A stretch of DNA of 64,000 nt. Source: Rhynchopus sp. YZ270_cl-10 (lineage: Eukaryota > Euglenozoa > Diplonemea > Diplonemida > Diplonemidae). Location: positions 1,240,001-1,304,000 of the forward strand of contig OZ037886.1 of NCBI GenBank assembly GCA_964035575.1. The letters run 5' to 3'. Below, piece after piece: positions 40,654-50,355 of this stretch. Every line of letters starts with the position of its first letter. Positions within the stretch are counted from its first letter, which is position 1. The notes below the pieces were generated by a model. It was not told where the DNA came from. It did not search any database and worked only from the letters and a program-made list of their open reading frames with translations. The position numbers and the translations under genes are program-made.

Positions 40654-40736
40654 ATGATGAAACACAACGAGGCATTTGTCTGATCTTCCTTTTGGGTGAC
40701 GCAAAACACGTTAGACTACCTTAATTTACCTGCTGA
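40654..40736 (+). ncRNA. U15/snR13-like snoRNA candidate, copy 6
   Basis: C box 40654-40660, guide and CTGA 40680-40683, closing CTGA 40733-40736. One A is missing directly after the closing CTGA. Confidence 0.5.
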
Positions 40737-40778
40737 ACAACACCTTTCTTCACTTCCTCCTTCCTCCCCCTCTCGCAG

Positions 40779-40859
40779 ATGATGACAACCTTTTACAGTT
40801 TGCTTGAGTGGCGTCAGCCTCGGTGAGGGCAACAATTCGGACTATGGAGTTACCTCTGA
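40779..40859 (+). ncRNA. Second box C/D candidate, copy 6, with diverged flanks
   Basis: The 81-nt unit has one change (ATGATGAC for ATGATGAT). The sequence before it (CTCCTTCCTCCCCCTCTC) and after it (CACCCCACGG) differs entirely from the other copies. The GCAG and TGC needed for a short terminal stem are kept. The core is conserved where the flanks are not. Confidence 0.55.
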
Positions 40860-40976
40860 TGCACCACCCCACGGACGATTTCAATTGTCCCATCTTTTCC
40901 CAACCTTAGCTTAGTTCCTCTTACTCTTCTTTATCACACTATTCCCCACACAAACCCTCCAGCGCTACACAGGACT

Positions 40977-41528
40977 ATGAGTGCGGTGGTCGAAGGTGAG
41001 CCCCTGACAGGGGAGGTAGTGGCGGAGCAGCCTGAGTGCGGCTTCAATGTGCTCGACTTCAGCGACTCGTACTACGAAGACAAAGACGCGGTCGCGATCT
41101 CGTTTCGTATTGTCGTGCGTGAGAAGTTTATGTGGATCTGGATCGGCGACGCGCCCATGCTGACGAACTCCTCCGTACACGTGTCGAACGCACCGACAGG
41201 TGTGTCCACGACACGTCTCATAGAGGAAGACGAGCACGGCGACTTTGGGACACTCCTCGGCGGACGTCTTAGCAAAAAGCTTAGCAACCATATCGTACAT
41301 GTCAACTACGCCCTTACACCTGGTATGTCGGTTTGCCTTTCAACTGTGTAGATTTTTTCTAGTTCACGGTCTCTAACTGATGCACTTGTTGAGTCACCCA
41401 TCTTGCAACTCTACCTTTCAAACCACCACACAGCCCACCTGCAAGACCACAACCTCTGCTCCATGATGGAACGTACCCTTGTGAAGGAGATCAAGGGTGC
41501 AGGGTTCTTCGATGCGAAGCGTCCGTGA
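40977..41528 (+). CDS. Proteasome assembly chaperone 4-like (PSMG4/PAC4), 2 exons
   Basis: Exons 40977-41322 and 41434-41528 (111-nt intron GTATGT...CACAG, phase 1) give 146 residues. PAC4 features are visible: the beta-strand KFMWIWIGDAPMLTNSSVHVS (family FLWVGATPHLRNLAVAM), then GTLLGGRLSKKLSNHIVHVNYAL (family GLAQRLARKTNKQVFVSYNL), and a C-terminal helix ERTLVKEIKGAGFF. PAC3/PAC4 form a heterodimer that helps assemble the 20S proteasome alpha ring. The ATG follows an acceptor-like CTACACAG by four bases, giving a very short leader. Confidence 0.75.
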
Positions 41529-41639
41529 GTGGACGAAGGGGAAGGGGAAGGGGAGGGGGGATGCAAACGACGCTAACCATATTTAGAGCCTTCCTCTTTT
41601 GAGGGCAGAAAAAAAAAAAACACACAAACAAACCTGGGC

Positions 41640-41822
41640 TTGTCCTAATGAACGTTACCTACACGGTGGCCCAGCAGACCCTTTTGGGGGTACCCCCGGG
41701 GGTACCCCCAAAAGGGGTACCCCGCAGGGTAGGGTACCACACAGGGTAGGGTCCGCGGGGGGTACCCCCCAAGGGTACCTGTAAATATTGGGGGTAAAAT
41801 CCCCGATCCCCGATCCCCGGAT
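41640..41822. repeat. GTACCCC-rich block, left flank of the hAT transposon
   Basis: Dense GGGGTACCCC palindromes opening with CTACACGGTGGCCCA. CCAAGGGTACCTGTAA (41769-41784) recurs inverted at 45461-45476, and CCCCGATCCCCGG on its inner side also recurs inverted. The two blocks thus face each other around the transposase. Confidence 0.6.
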
Positions 41823-42220
41823 TACGTTTAGGGGGGTTTTTGTAAGGGGGCTCTTAAAGAGGGGTGCAGGGAGGGCGCAGAGGGGTGCCTATGTATCGCA
41901 TTTCGCTACCTACCGCCAAAGCGGAGAGGTGCAGTCAAAAAGAAATAAGGAAAATAAAAATAAAAAAGAAGAAAAACAGACAATTAGCCAACCAACTGAT
42001 CTTGATAACTTGATGATAGGAAAGAAGACTTGCCTTCGTTGAACGCAGCCCAAAAGGTGAAATCCTGATGTGGCACGCAAAGTGAAATGATGTGAAAAGG
42101 AAATGGAAAAGCCGTTAACAAGTCAAATGTCGATTCTCTTTTTGTCTGGTTTCTACACACTTAGATGTCTTCGTGTGGAGAGAAAAAATAAAATGACGTC
42201 ATCTATTGATAATGAAAAGT

Positions 42221-44992
42221 CTAATGCTTCACGCGCTTGGTTTGTCGGCAGTCGCCGTCATCGCTTCCGCCTTCCTCTTCCTCCTCCTCTTCTTCTTCTT
42301 CTCCTTCTTCGTCTTCTTCGTCTTCCTCCTCTTCGAATTCTTCGTTTTCTCCAGACGACGTTTCTTCAGACGACTCTTCCTCAACTTCCTCGTCATCCAT
42401 CTCTTCTTCGTAGTGGGGGAGAGAACCTTTGGCTGCACGCATACGCTCCTCAACTTTATCAAATATTCCTTTTGGTGCGACACGTTCCTTCCGTTTGCGA
42501 GCTAGGCGACGTGGCTTTTCCAAAAATTTAATCGTGCCATCACGGATAAATGTCGCCGCGTCTGCAGGTGCCGGGCCAGAATCCCTGATAATCTGCTCAT
42601 CGCAGAGTGTCGTCACTGCTACCTGGGTTCTTTTGAGCACAGAGTGGCGCAGCTTCCCGAACATACCCTCCGCTTTACATGAAGAACACGACGAGAAGAC
42701 AACACCGTATTCCAAGGCGATCTTTACTCTCCCCTGTACACCGTTTATCACTGCGAACCACCGGCTCCACGACGTGTCCTGCTTGGCCATAGTTTTAGCA
42801 AGAAGCCACTGACCAGATGTGAAGTCGTCGCTCTCATCCGGCAGTTGACGTTGCATACCCAGGGACTCTAAAACCAGGCCCAGTTCCTGGTTTGCGTATC
42901 CCTTCAGGTCTGCGTCAGAGAGCGCAGATATGCGGTAGATGTTCAACATCGTTACAACCGCCTTTGCAACTGGACCTGTCCTCTGGACATAGCGCTTCAG
43001 CCCCGCTATGGACACTTCGCAAGCTTCCATGCGCGCTTCCATACTGCTCTCTTCATTTTTCAGCAACTCAATCTCAGCGATGCTCTCGTTGACGGTAAAG
43101 AGGACGTGCAAGAGGATGGCGCCAGATCCCTGTGCCACCAGAGTTGATTTCTGCAAAATTTTTAGCAAGGCACAGTAGAAATCCAAATTCGGCGCGAGGG
43201 TTTCATCTTCAAGAAGGCGGAGGAGCTTCGTGTGGGTGGCTTTGAGTCCTTTCGTTTTTGTCTCACCGTCGTCGTTGCGAGCCTTTGTGTTGGTCCACGC
43301 AGTGCCGACAGCCACGTGGTGCCTCCACATAGGGAGCATCCGCTTCGCCCGCAGAAACGTGGTTGTGTGCTTGGCCAGCCACCGGATTCTGTACGAGACA
43401 GAAGGTCTCAGCACCAGTTTCCTCTGCTTGCCGGTCTTCGTGAACTTCTTCTCCGACTCGAGCACCAAATCGCGGTAGAGCTTGGGCGAAGAAAAGTAGC
43501 TACGGTCGAGGTCCCGGATCATGTCCGACAGCTCCTTCACCCCGGAGAGCTTCATCAGGGGCTTCATCTCCACCTGGATGAGGTGCGCACTGTCAGCGAA
43601 ATGCCCCTGCAGACACCTCTCCTTGAGCTTCATCACCCCGACGAGACCGTTTTTATGCCCCGTCAACGTGCTGCAGCTGTCAGCAATAACCCCCGACACC
43701 TCCTTTTCTGTAACACCCACAGCACCAATGGCGTCTTGCAACTGTTTGTAGACAGACTTAGCGTTGGCGGACACATCTTTGTTCTCTGTAAGCCCTACAT
43801 ATCTCTCCACAACACGTAATGCTTGTCCCGCCGCCGAGTACAGGAGAAAGCGGAGCAAGAACACGTTGACGTCTTTATGAACCCCTTTGATGGAACTGCC
43901 GTCGGTAATTAGTGCAAGCACACTGCAGCGCTTTACCTCCACAGAGATTTTCTCCCGACACTGCTTTGCCCATATCGTGATCATTTCTGACACGTGACGG
44001 GGGACAGCGTACTTGTTCGTAATGCCGGGGAGGGAGCCGGCTGTTGCTGCCACCACGCTGTGTTCTGTCCCCTTTCGCACTGCACTATAAAACGTGCAGT
44101 GGAGTTGGGAAAACAGATCGACCTTTTTTTGTGAGGGCCGGATGATCTTGCGGGGCTTCGGCTGCGTTGCCTCTCCTTTCTCTGACTTCGCGTCGTTTGC
44201 CTTGTTGTGCGCCGTGGAGGTGAGGTGCTTGTTCTGTGCCCGTCGAAGCGCATCTGAGGAGTGAGTAACCTGGAAGTCTATCCAGGCATTTTTCTCCTCC
44301 TGGCCGAACTTCTCCATCCGCCGATTCTTCACGGCATCTGCGCAGGTCTGGCACCCCCACTTGCCACCTACTTTTTTGAAGCAGGCCTTCGGGTCTGCTG
44401 TTGTGGTGGGGTTCGGCCGCAGCAGCTCTCCACCATCAGCCGCCTTAACGACGAGCTTGCCATTGGCGAAGGAGAGTGCTACTCGTTTTCGTTCATTCGG
44501 CGCTTGAACAAAAAAAAAGGTGCAAAAGTGCCCGTGCTTTTGACACCCCACGGGAGGAAGGAAGAGGATCACCGTCCCCAACATCACTGGTCCCCGCTGG
44601 AACTGGGGCGGGGTGACAACAGAAGTGGATCGTATGTTTTTTTTAGCGAAGTGGTCAACCTCAAGGTTTGTGAGGCACACAAATGTCCCACGCAGGCTAC
44701 CTTCGTGAACCTCTTGCCACCTCTCCGCCGTCATGCCGAAGTCGTCCCTTGTCGTCTTCGCGATGAACTCGCGGATCTCCTCTTTGCTCGGTGCCGATCC
44801 CATCCGCTTGCGCTCGTCGGACCACAGCTTTGCCCCCATCAATGCGACGTACCCGCATGTCAGCTTCTGCTGCGCATCCCCGGTATCAGCACTCGCGGTT
44901 GTCTTCGTTGCGTACCTTTGCGCATGCGTCTCACACGCTGTTTTCCGGGTGCAGAGGTACGTTGGCAAAAAGTCGAGAACATGATACTGCAT
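42221..44992 (-). CDS. hAT transposase (TTF/ZMYM-type), 923-codon open frame
   Basis: Residues about 215-265 form a TTF-type finger (KWGCQTCADAV ... HLTSTAHNKA). The catalytic core shows LALITDGSSIKG (first Asp) and VIADSCSTLTGHKNGL (second Asp) followed by the typical H-x-H-like stretch FADSAHLIQVEM. The C-terminal dimer domain is AEGMFGKLRHSVLKRT. The last 60 residues are a Glu-rich tail (SGENEEFEEEEDEED...) ending in a basic stretch RQTKRVKH. Residues about 105-175 look unlike the rest and are bounded by AAG|GTAGCC and CAAG, so a spliced intron is possible there. The frame is open throughout, suggesting a young copy. It would cut and paste its own element. Confidence 0.75.
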   Translation of the reverse strand: MQYHVLDFLPTYLCTRKTACETHAQRYATKTTASADTGDAQQKLTCGYVALMGAKLWSDERKRMGSAPSKEEIREFIAKTTRDDFGMTAERWQEVHEGSLRGTFVCLTNLEVDHFAKKNIRSTSVVTPPQFQRGPVMLGTVILFLPPVGCQKHGHFCTFFFVQAPNERKRVALSFANGKLVVKAADGGELLRPNPTTTADPKACFKKVGGKWGCQTCADAVKNRRMEKFGQEEKNAWIDFQVTHSSDALRRAQNKHLTSTAHNKANDAKSEKGEATQPKPRKIIRPSQKKVDLFSQLHCTFYSAVRKGTEHSVVAATAGSLPGITNKYAVPRHVSEMITIWAKQCREKISVEVKRCSVLALITDGSSIKGVHKDVNVFLLRFLLYSAAGQALRVVERYVGLTENKDVSANAKSVYKQLQDAIGAVGVTEKEVSGVIADSCSTLTGHKNGLVGVMKLKERCLQGHFADSAHLIQVEMKPLMKLSGVKELSDMIRDLDRSYFSSPKLYRDLVLESEKKFTKTGKQRKLVLRPSVSYRIRWLAKHTTTFLRAKRMLPMWRHHVAVGTAWTNTKARNDDGETKTKGLKATHTKLLRLLEDETLAPNLDFYCALLKILQKSTLVAQGSGAILLHVLFTVNESIAEIELLKNEESSMEARMEACEVSIAGLKRYVQRTGPVAKAVVTMLNIYRISALSDADLKGYANQELGLVLESLGMQRQLPDESDDFTSGQWLLAKTMAKQDTSWSRWFAVINGVQGRVKIALEYGVVFSSCSSCKAEGMFGKLRHSVLKRTQVAVTTLCDEQIIRDSGPAPADAATFIRDGTIKFLEKPRRLARKRKERVAPKGIFDKVEERMRAAKGSLPHYEEEMDDEEVEEESSEETSSGENEEFEEEEDEEDEEGEEEEEEEEEEGGSDDGDCRQTKRVKH

Positions 44993-45379
44993 TTTAATAA
45001 GATAAAAGATAAAAGCAAGAATCCCTGAAGGGGCTGTGGTGGAGGAGGGTTTTCAAGGAGGGAGAGGGAATGGGGAAATCTCAGAAAAGTCACTCGCTGC
45101 GTGATTTTTTTTTCTGCTCCTGTTTTATTTGAAAGATCGGAACGATCTGAGTCGGAATACAAATTTCGGCCCGGCCGGAAATCCGCAAATACCGTGGTCA
45201 ACGCCAGTGTAAGGTAAAGGACACACATACCAGAGGGTTATTACACGTAAAAAACTTGAAAATACCCACTCGCTCCTCAGGGTAACGTTTTTCAAATTGA
45301 AACCGGCTTTATTTGAAAGATCGGAACGATCTGAGTCGGAATACAAATTTCGGCCTCGGCCGTAAATCGGTTTTAAATT

Positions 45380-45700
45380 AATAACAAACAGATAGCCTTT
45401 CCCCATGTACTTTTACGTGGGGAAAATTTCCCAAAAAAAATCCGGGGCCCGATCCCCGAGTTACAGGTACCCTTGGGTAGTACCCCCTCGCGTGGGCTAC
45501 CCCAGGGGGTACCCCACAGGGTTGGGTAGGGTCCGCGCGGGGTACCCTTTGGGGGGTTTGGGGTACCCCGAGGGGTACCCCCCAGGGTCCGCGGGGGTAC
45601 CCCTCAGGGTCCGCGGGGGTACCCCTCAGGGTCCGCGGGGGTACCCCATGGGGTACCCCCGCGGACCCTGGGGGGTACCCCCCGGGGTACCCCCTGCACA
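45380..45700. repeat. GTACCCC-rich block, right flank of the hAT transposon
   Basis: Inverted relative to the left block; repeated GGTCCGCGGGGGTACCCC units. It ends near CCCGGTGGC, a weak match to the CACGGTGGCC end of the left block. Confidence 0.55.
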
Positions 45701-46070
45701 CCCGGTGGCTATTGCCTCCCAGGGAAAGGGACTCTCAAAAATTTTTTTTTGCCCTATATAGGCCTAATTTCGACGATTTGAGGCCATTAAAAGCAAAAAT
45801 TGGCACTTTTGAGCATCTGTGGGGGTCTAAAACGTGGTTTTGCGCAGCCGATTTTTCGTGGTTTTTTTACCAAAGACAAGTCGATTTTTGACCAATTTTT
45901 CATGAAAAATTTTTTTTTCTTCTCGCCCAAAATCGGGCGTGGTAGGTCATAAATGGCCCAAAAAATCCAAAGTCTCAATGAGCAAATTGTGAAGAAAAAA
46001 AAATTGGTCGAAGTTTTGGTCATTTTTACCATGTGGCAACAAATAGAATGCAGGTATCAGTATCAGTGGG
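45701..46070. other. Intergenic AT-rich stretch, nothing firm
   Basis: Short CCCTATATAGG palindrome at 45752 and runs of CGATTTTT/AAAATCG resembling the interior of the piggyBac-like element. No ends recognised. Confidence 0.3.
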
Positions 46071-46608
46071 ATTGTTCGTGCAGTGATGTTCTCGTACCTG
46101 GAGAGTAGGCCGAGCGAGTGCTGCAAGGTATGTTTTTAAGCCCCGGTTTTTACACCCCCCCGCTCCCCCTTTTCGCCTTTGTCCCGCTCGGATGTCAATC
46201 GAAGCATATTTTTATTGTCAAAATTGTCACTTTTACTTTTTTATCATGGCATCTCGTAACCTCTACAACTCTTTTACGTCAGGGAACCGGATGAGGTGCT
46301 ACTTCCGGACTGAGGAAGGGCAGTCTTTTACTTTCTTTTTTGCATGGAAGAGGTACGGAGCGGCTTCTTGTTTGTTTGTTTGATTTTTTTTGTTGTAGTC
46401 TCTACTTTTGCACTCAATTTCTCTCAACAGGTACCCGAACCGACGACCCTTCATCGTGACAGCGAAACAGTGCCGATGGAAGAGCTGGTGCAATTATTTC
46501 AAACCAGGTGGCGACCGCAAAAGTTGGGTTTTTAAACCAATTTTTCCATTAACCCACCCCATAGACCACCTCAATTATTATGAAACTCTTAGTCAGTCAC
46601 TGCTATAG
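46071..46608 (+). other. Doubtful spliced fragment, possible relic gene
   Basis: A frame ending SRPSECCK before GTATGTTT (46127), a piece RMRCYFRTEEGQSFTFFFAWKR before GTACGG (about 46353), and a piece RYPNRRPFIVTAKQCRWKSW after CAACAG (46431) look like exon fragments. I could not join them in a consistent phase and do not recognise the protein. Probably a decayed gene or chance. Confidence 0.2.
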
Positions 46609-47589
46609 CCATTAGGGAGCATAGCTAGTGCAAAAAATTTGGCTTCGGGATCCGGAAAGTCTGTCCTCTGCTCTTGCGGAGGACTACAGCAGGCACAAGA
46701 AATATCGCGTTCCCCCAGAAAACCAATTTTTGTCACAGTAATTTTTGCCCAGGGCATGCTCTTGAAGCATGGCGGCTTGGTGTGAGAAGGGGCAGCGTAT
46801 TGTTTTGTTCTAGATTTCAACGGTTGTTAGAACGAGTCAAGTGGATGCTTATCTAAACACTGACTTTAGAACAGACCCGAGAGATCAGATATGACTTTGA
46901 GGAAAGAACAAAGCAATGCATCTGTACCCGCACGCCAGGTTGTAGTTACTTCAGAATTTTCTTAAGTTTGCGCGAAAGAGAGCGGGGGCAACTCCTTTGT
47001 GTCATTAGTCCGCTGTGCAGCACAAAGCGAGGAACCTTAAAACACTACCTGCGTGGTGGCTGAATTCACATCCCTTAGAATTACCAGAATTCAGCCTTTG
47101 TTGAAGTAACGTACATACTTGTATGTGCGTGTCACGCTTCTCCACCCTTAAATGGGTGCACTGCTTCACTGCAGCGGGTAAGCCTCTCTCGACTAGTGCG
47201 AACTTAAGAATGTTCTGCTGCAACTTACCAAAATCGATTTTCTCACCCCAAACACCCGCAACACCCCACCTGCTACTTCGGTAGCCTGTGTTGTTGGGAG
47301 TTGGTTCTCATGTTGATCCCCAGTGACTGTCTTGCACTGCTTCTTCTGAGCCCAACACTGTTTGGCCTGTCGACGGGGTAATAAATACGAAGACAGGGGG
47401 GCGGTGCCAACAATTTTCCGATGATGTAACGTTTATCTGATTGATTTATCGTTTGATATACCTTGTGTGTCCTTCTTCATGCACACCAAGCAACATATAT
47501 TGAACGGTATTTTCAAGCGATACTTCGTTATGTCATCGGGGGGCGGACCCCGCGCGGACCCTTGACTCTGGCACTCTGGCACTCTGGCT
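46609..47589. other. Intergenic, nothing recognised
   Basis: Unique sequence without conserved frames or repeat copies seen elsewhere in the window. Confidence 0.35.
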
Positions 47590-47705
47590 GTACCTGTGTA
47601 CCTGTGTACCTGTGTACCTGTGTACCTGTGTACCTGTGTACCTGTGTACCTGTGTACCTGTGTACCTGTGTACCTGTGTACCTGTGTACCTGTGTACCTG
47701 TGTAC
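47590..47705. repeat. 8-bp tandem array (CCTGTGTA)n, about 14 copies
   Basis: Near-perfect repeat placed directly before a third GTACCCC-rich block. Confidence 0.9.
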
Positions 47706-47887
47706 CCCCAGTGCCAGTCAGGGTCCGCGCGGGGTACCCCGGGGGGTACCCCCGGGGGTAGTCTGGGGGGTACCCCATGGGGTACCCCTCAGATTTGGGG
47801 GGTACCCCATGGGGTAGTCTGGGGGGTACCCCCTTGGGTACCCCCCGCGGACCCTACCCTAAGGGTAGGAATGGGCCACCGTGTAGA
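47705..47887. repeat. Third GTACCCC-rich block
   Basis: Repeated GGGGTACCCCATGGGGTA units bounded on the right by TGGGCCACCGTGTAG, the inverse of the CTACACGGTGGCCCA that opens the block at 41655. This pair of matching ends marks the block as its own repeat family. Confidence 0.6.
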
Positions 47888-48051
47888 GAACGACGTATGC
47901 ACTTTCCCCTTTTTTTCTGATCCAGCAACTTCTCGCATTAAACGTAGACACGTCTTTCAAACCCACCACGACCCCTTTCCCCCCGTCCAGCACTTTACAC
48001 AAAGCGTGCCAATGGAACACACCCTTTGACTCCACCCGCCTGTCCTCTCCA

Positions 48052-49551
48052 ATGCGGGCATGCACCTTTCTGCTTACACTGCCTCCACCCAAGAGGGTGC
48101 CCACGCAAGGCGCACCCGCACCCTTTGCTGTACCTTCGCCTGCACTCGAGACGCGCCGCTTTGAGAAGGAGATCGCAGAGGCTGTGCGTGCGGCTGCGAC
48201 AGAGCAGGGGCGGTACCTTGCGCACTCGTTGAACACTTATGGGCGGCGTGTGGACAGTGCGATGGACCCGCCGGAGACGTGTCTGTTTGATGTGATTAAG
48301 AGTGGCGAGAGTTTGGCTTGGACGGACCATCGGTGTAAAAGGCTTTTGTTTACTTTGGCGGAGGGGCTGGAGAAGCGGCAGGTTGTGCAGTCACATATCC
48401 ACGTGTCGACGGGTGTGATGCGGTATGTGGCCAGAAGCGCCGGCCCCGCTGTGGCGGCACTCCGCACGCAGCTCGCAAACCTGGAGGCGTACGACTGCCT
48501 CGTGGGCCCTGAGTCGTACTTCATTGTGATCAGCTACCTCCACAAGTGGGGCGACCACGCCGCTGTCTGCGACACAGCACACGAAATGCTGCGGAAGCGC
48601 ATCACCCCTAACCACCGCACCTTCCAGGTCATCGTCGCCGCCTCCTCCAAGCACGACCCGCACAGCACAGCAAAGTTTGCCAGCATGGCGAACAAGCTCC
48701 ACGGGGTCCCTCTGTGCAGCTATATGCTGTCCTCGCTGATCCGCGCCCACGGGGCCTTAGGCGAGGAGGCAGCTGCGATGAAGTGCTGGCAGGACGCCGT
48801 CTCCAAGGGCGTGCCCATAGGACTCAATGTGTACCACGCGCTCCTGGGCGCAAGCCGCTCCGTGCGCAGTGCGAAGAAGGTCTGGCGGGTGATGCGCGCC
48901 ACACAACAGACACCCACACAGCACACAGCGGTCCTCATGCTCCGCGTCTGCATCAGCACTAGGGCACCTGTTTCTACAGGACAGCAGTTTGTCACCGACC
49001 TCGAGGAAGCTGGGGTCGAACCGGGTGTCCTCGTCTGGACAACACTGATCAACCTCTGCACAGTACACGACGACCTCGCTGCAGCAACGGCACTGTGGCG
49101 CAGGATTCACGCTGCAGAGAGCATGCAGAAGGTGTCTGTGGAGGAGCTTGTCGTTGCGTTGTTGGGGACGTGCGCAGCATGTGCACCTTCCGTCATGGAC
49201 AAGGCAGAGCGTTTCACTGCGTCACACCCAACATTTGCGCTGGCATGTGACCTCTTCACGCACGGTGCAGCGCTCTACGGGGAACGTGATGGTGCGTTCA
49301 GGGTGCAGCAGAGGAAGAAGACCCGCCTCCTGCCTGCCTTCCTCGACGTCGTCGACAAGCTGCACAACAAAGCGCACCGCGAGCTTGCCAGGCAGCGGGC
49401 CTTCGAGGTCGCAAAGCAACACGGCATCCCCTTCTCGACAACAACACGAAAACGCAAACCAAAAGACAACAGCCGCGCACCTACGAAAGCACAGAAGGAG
49501 GAGAAGCTTGCAGAGGAGAAGGAGGGCCTCGCAGTGTGGACATCCCCGTGA
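48052..49551 (+). CDS. Pentatricopeptide repeat (PPR) protein, probably mitochondrial
   Basis: 499 residues in one exon. Helical pairs of about 35 residues are seen as SYFIVISYLHKWGDHAAV plus ITPNHRTFQVIVAASSK, NVYHALLGASRSVRSAKKV, and GVLVWTTLINLCTVHDDLAAA plus ALWRRIHAAES, the PPR pattern. PPR proteins bind RNA base by base and serve organelle RNA maturation or mitoribosomes, both elaborate in diplonemids. The start MRACTFLLTLPPPKRV is hydrophobic and basic and could be a targeting signal. The tail (RKRKPKDNSRAPTKAQKEEK) is Lys-rich. An acceptor-like TGATCCAG at 47922 precedes a leader of about 130 nt. Confidence 0.75.
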   Translation: MRACTFLLTLPPPKRVPTQGAPAPFAVPSPALETRRFEKEIAEAVRAAATEQGRYLAHSLNTYGRRVDSAMDPPETCLFDVIKSGESLAWTDHRCKRLLFTLAEGLEKRQVVQSHIHVSTGVMRYVARSAGPAVAALRTQLANLEAYDCLVGPESYFIVISYLHKWGDHAAVCDTAHEMLRKRITPNHRTFQVIVAASSKHDPHSTAKFASMANKLHGVPLCSYMLSSLIRAHGALGEEAAAMKCWQDAVSKGVPIGLNVYHALLGASRSVRSAKKVWRVMRATQQTPTQHTAVLMLRVCISTRAPVSTGQQFVTDLEEAGVEPGVLVWTTLINLCTVHDDLAAATALWRRIHAAESMQKVSVEELVVALLGTCAACAPSVMDKAERFTASHPTFALACDLFTHGAALYGERDGAFRVQQRKKTRLLPAFLDVVDKLHNKAHRELARQRAFEVAKQHGIPFSTTTRKRKPKDNSRAPTKAQKEEKLAEEKEGLAVWTSP

Positions 49552-50308
49552 TGTTCCCTTATGCTCATCTGGGTCTGAATTATCTACAACGCTACCATAC
49601 AGATGGTCTGGGGTGAGATAGGTTTGGCTATTATGAACTTCACGGTTCGGAATTGTCCGTGCGTCACAGACACAGAGATGGCCAAGGCAAAAAGGTGGAA
49701 AGGGCACAGGACCGTGTTCTAATGAAATAGGGGGGTTTATTATTTTAAACACCTCCTGTTGTTGGCCGGGGCTGGCATCGTACGTAGGACAGTCTGAGGT
49801 GCCTGCATCACCAACTTCACTTTCTTTTTTCTTTTCTTCAATTTCCTTTTGATTTTTTTTTGTGTGTGATGGCAACTCTTTATCGTATTTTTTTTCCCTA
49901 AAAATCAAAATGAAAAAGGGTTGATGCCCTTTCAGATGGTAACCTCGAAATGGATACAGGACTTGCATGGTTAGGGTCCCCCCTCGGCGCCCCCGGTCAT
50001 GCACCAAGGTGCACACTGCCACTCGACTCAGGGCTTTTATATTTCAACACATCTTTCTTTAGACTCCCATCACAACAAAAAACGTCTCCTCTTCTGGTTT
50101 GCCCCTCTCTCTCTCTCTCCACCCCCTCCCACCTCCCCCCACACACAAAACCAATCATTTCCCACAGAGGTCCCCCTCACCCCCGTTCCCCCTCATCCCC
50201 CCACACAATCAACCCTACTAAAAGTCATTTGGAGTGTCTTTCTGTTGGGTTGACTTCTTTCTCTCCCCCTATCCCTCTCCCCTTCTTCTCTCTCTTCTTC
50301 CCATTTCT

Positions 50309-50309
<1 letters not shown>
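49552..50309. other. Intergenic with an R2 copy
   Basis: R2 relative at about 49945-50045 (TCGAAATGGATACAGGACTT ... TGCACCAAGG ... TATATTTCAA), followed by a long C/T-rich leader before the next gene. Confidence 0.45.

Positions 50310-50352
<43 letters not shown>
50310..50352 (+). promoter_or_regulatory. 43-base poly(A) tract abutting a start codon
   Basis: An unbroken A run ends at the A of ATG 50353. It could form a poly(A) leader in the mRNA, or result from replication slippage. Confidence 0.6.

Positions 50353-50355
<3 letters not shown>

Larger units (their letters stand above)
41686..45700 (-). mobile_element. hAT-family DNA transposon with open transposase frame
   Basis: About 4 kb between inverted GTACCCC-rich blocks, with the transposase on the minus strand. 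Two 47-bp direct repeats (45124-45170 and 45308-45354) holding GATCGGAACGATC and AATACAAATTTCGGCC lie upstream of the transposase and could be transposase-binding or promoter sites. Exact termini and a target duplication were not resolved. The GTACCCC block also occurs alone at 47705-47880, so it may be an independent repeat, not the true terminus. Confidence 0.55.

Noticed and set aside
31840-40870. Reading the repeated modules as short protein genes (for example a 98-codon frame at 32025)
   Set aside because: The frames are not kept between copies, while the RNA boxes and guide sequences are.
47463-48029. Open frame of 188 codons with CVPVYLCT repeats
   Set aside because: Produced by the CCTGTGTA array and the GTACCCC block.
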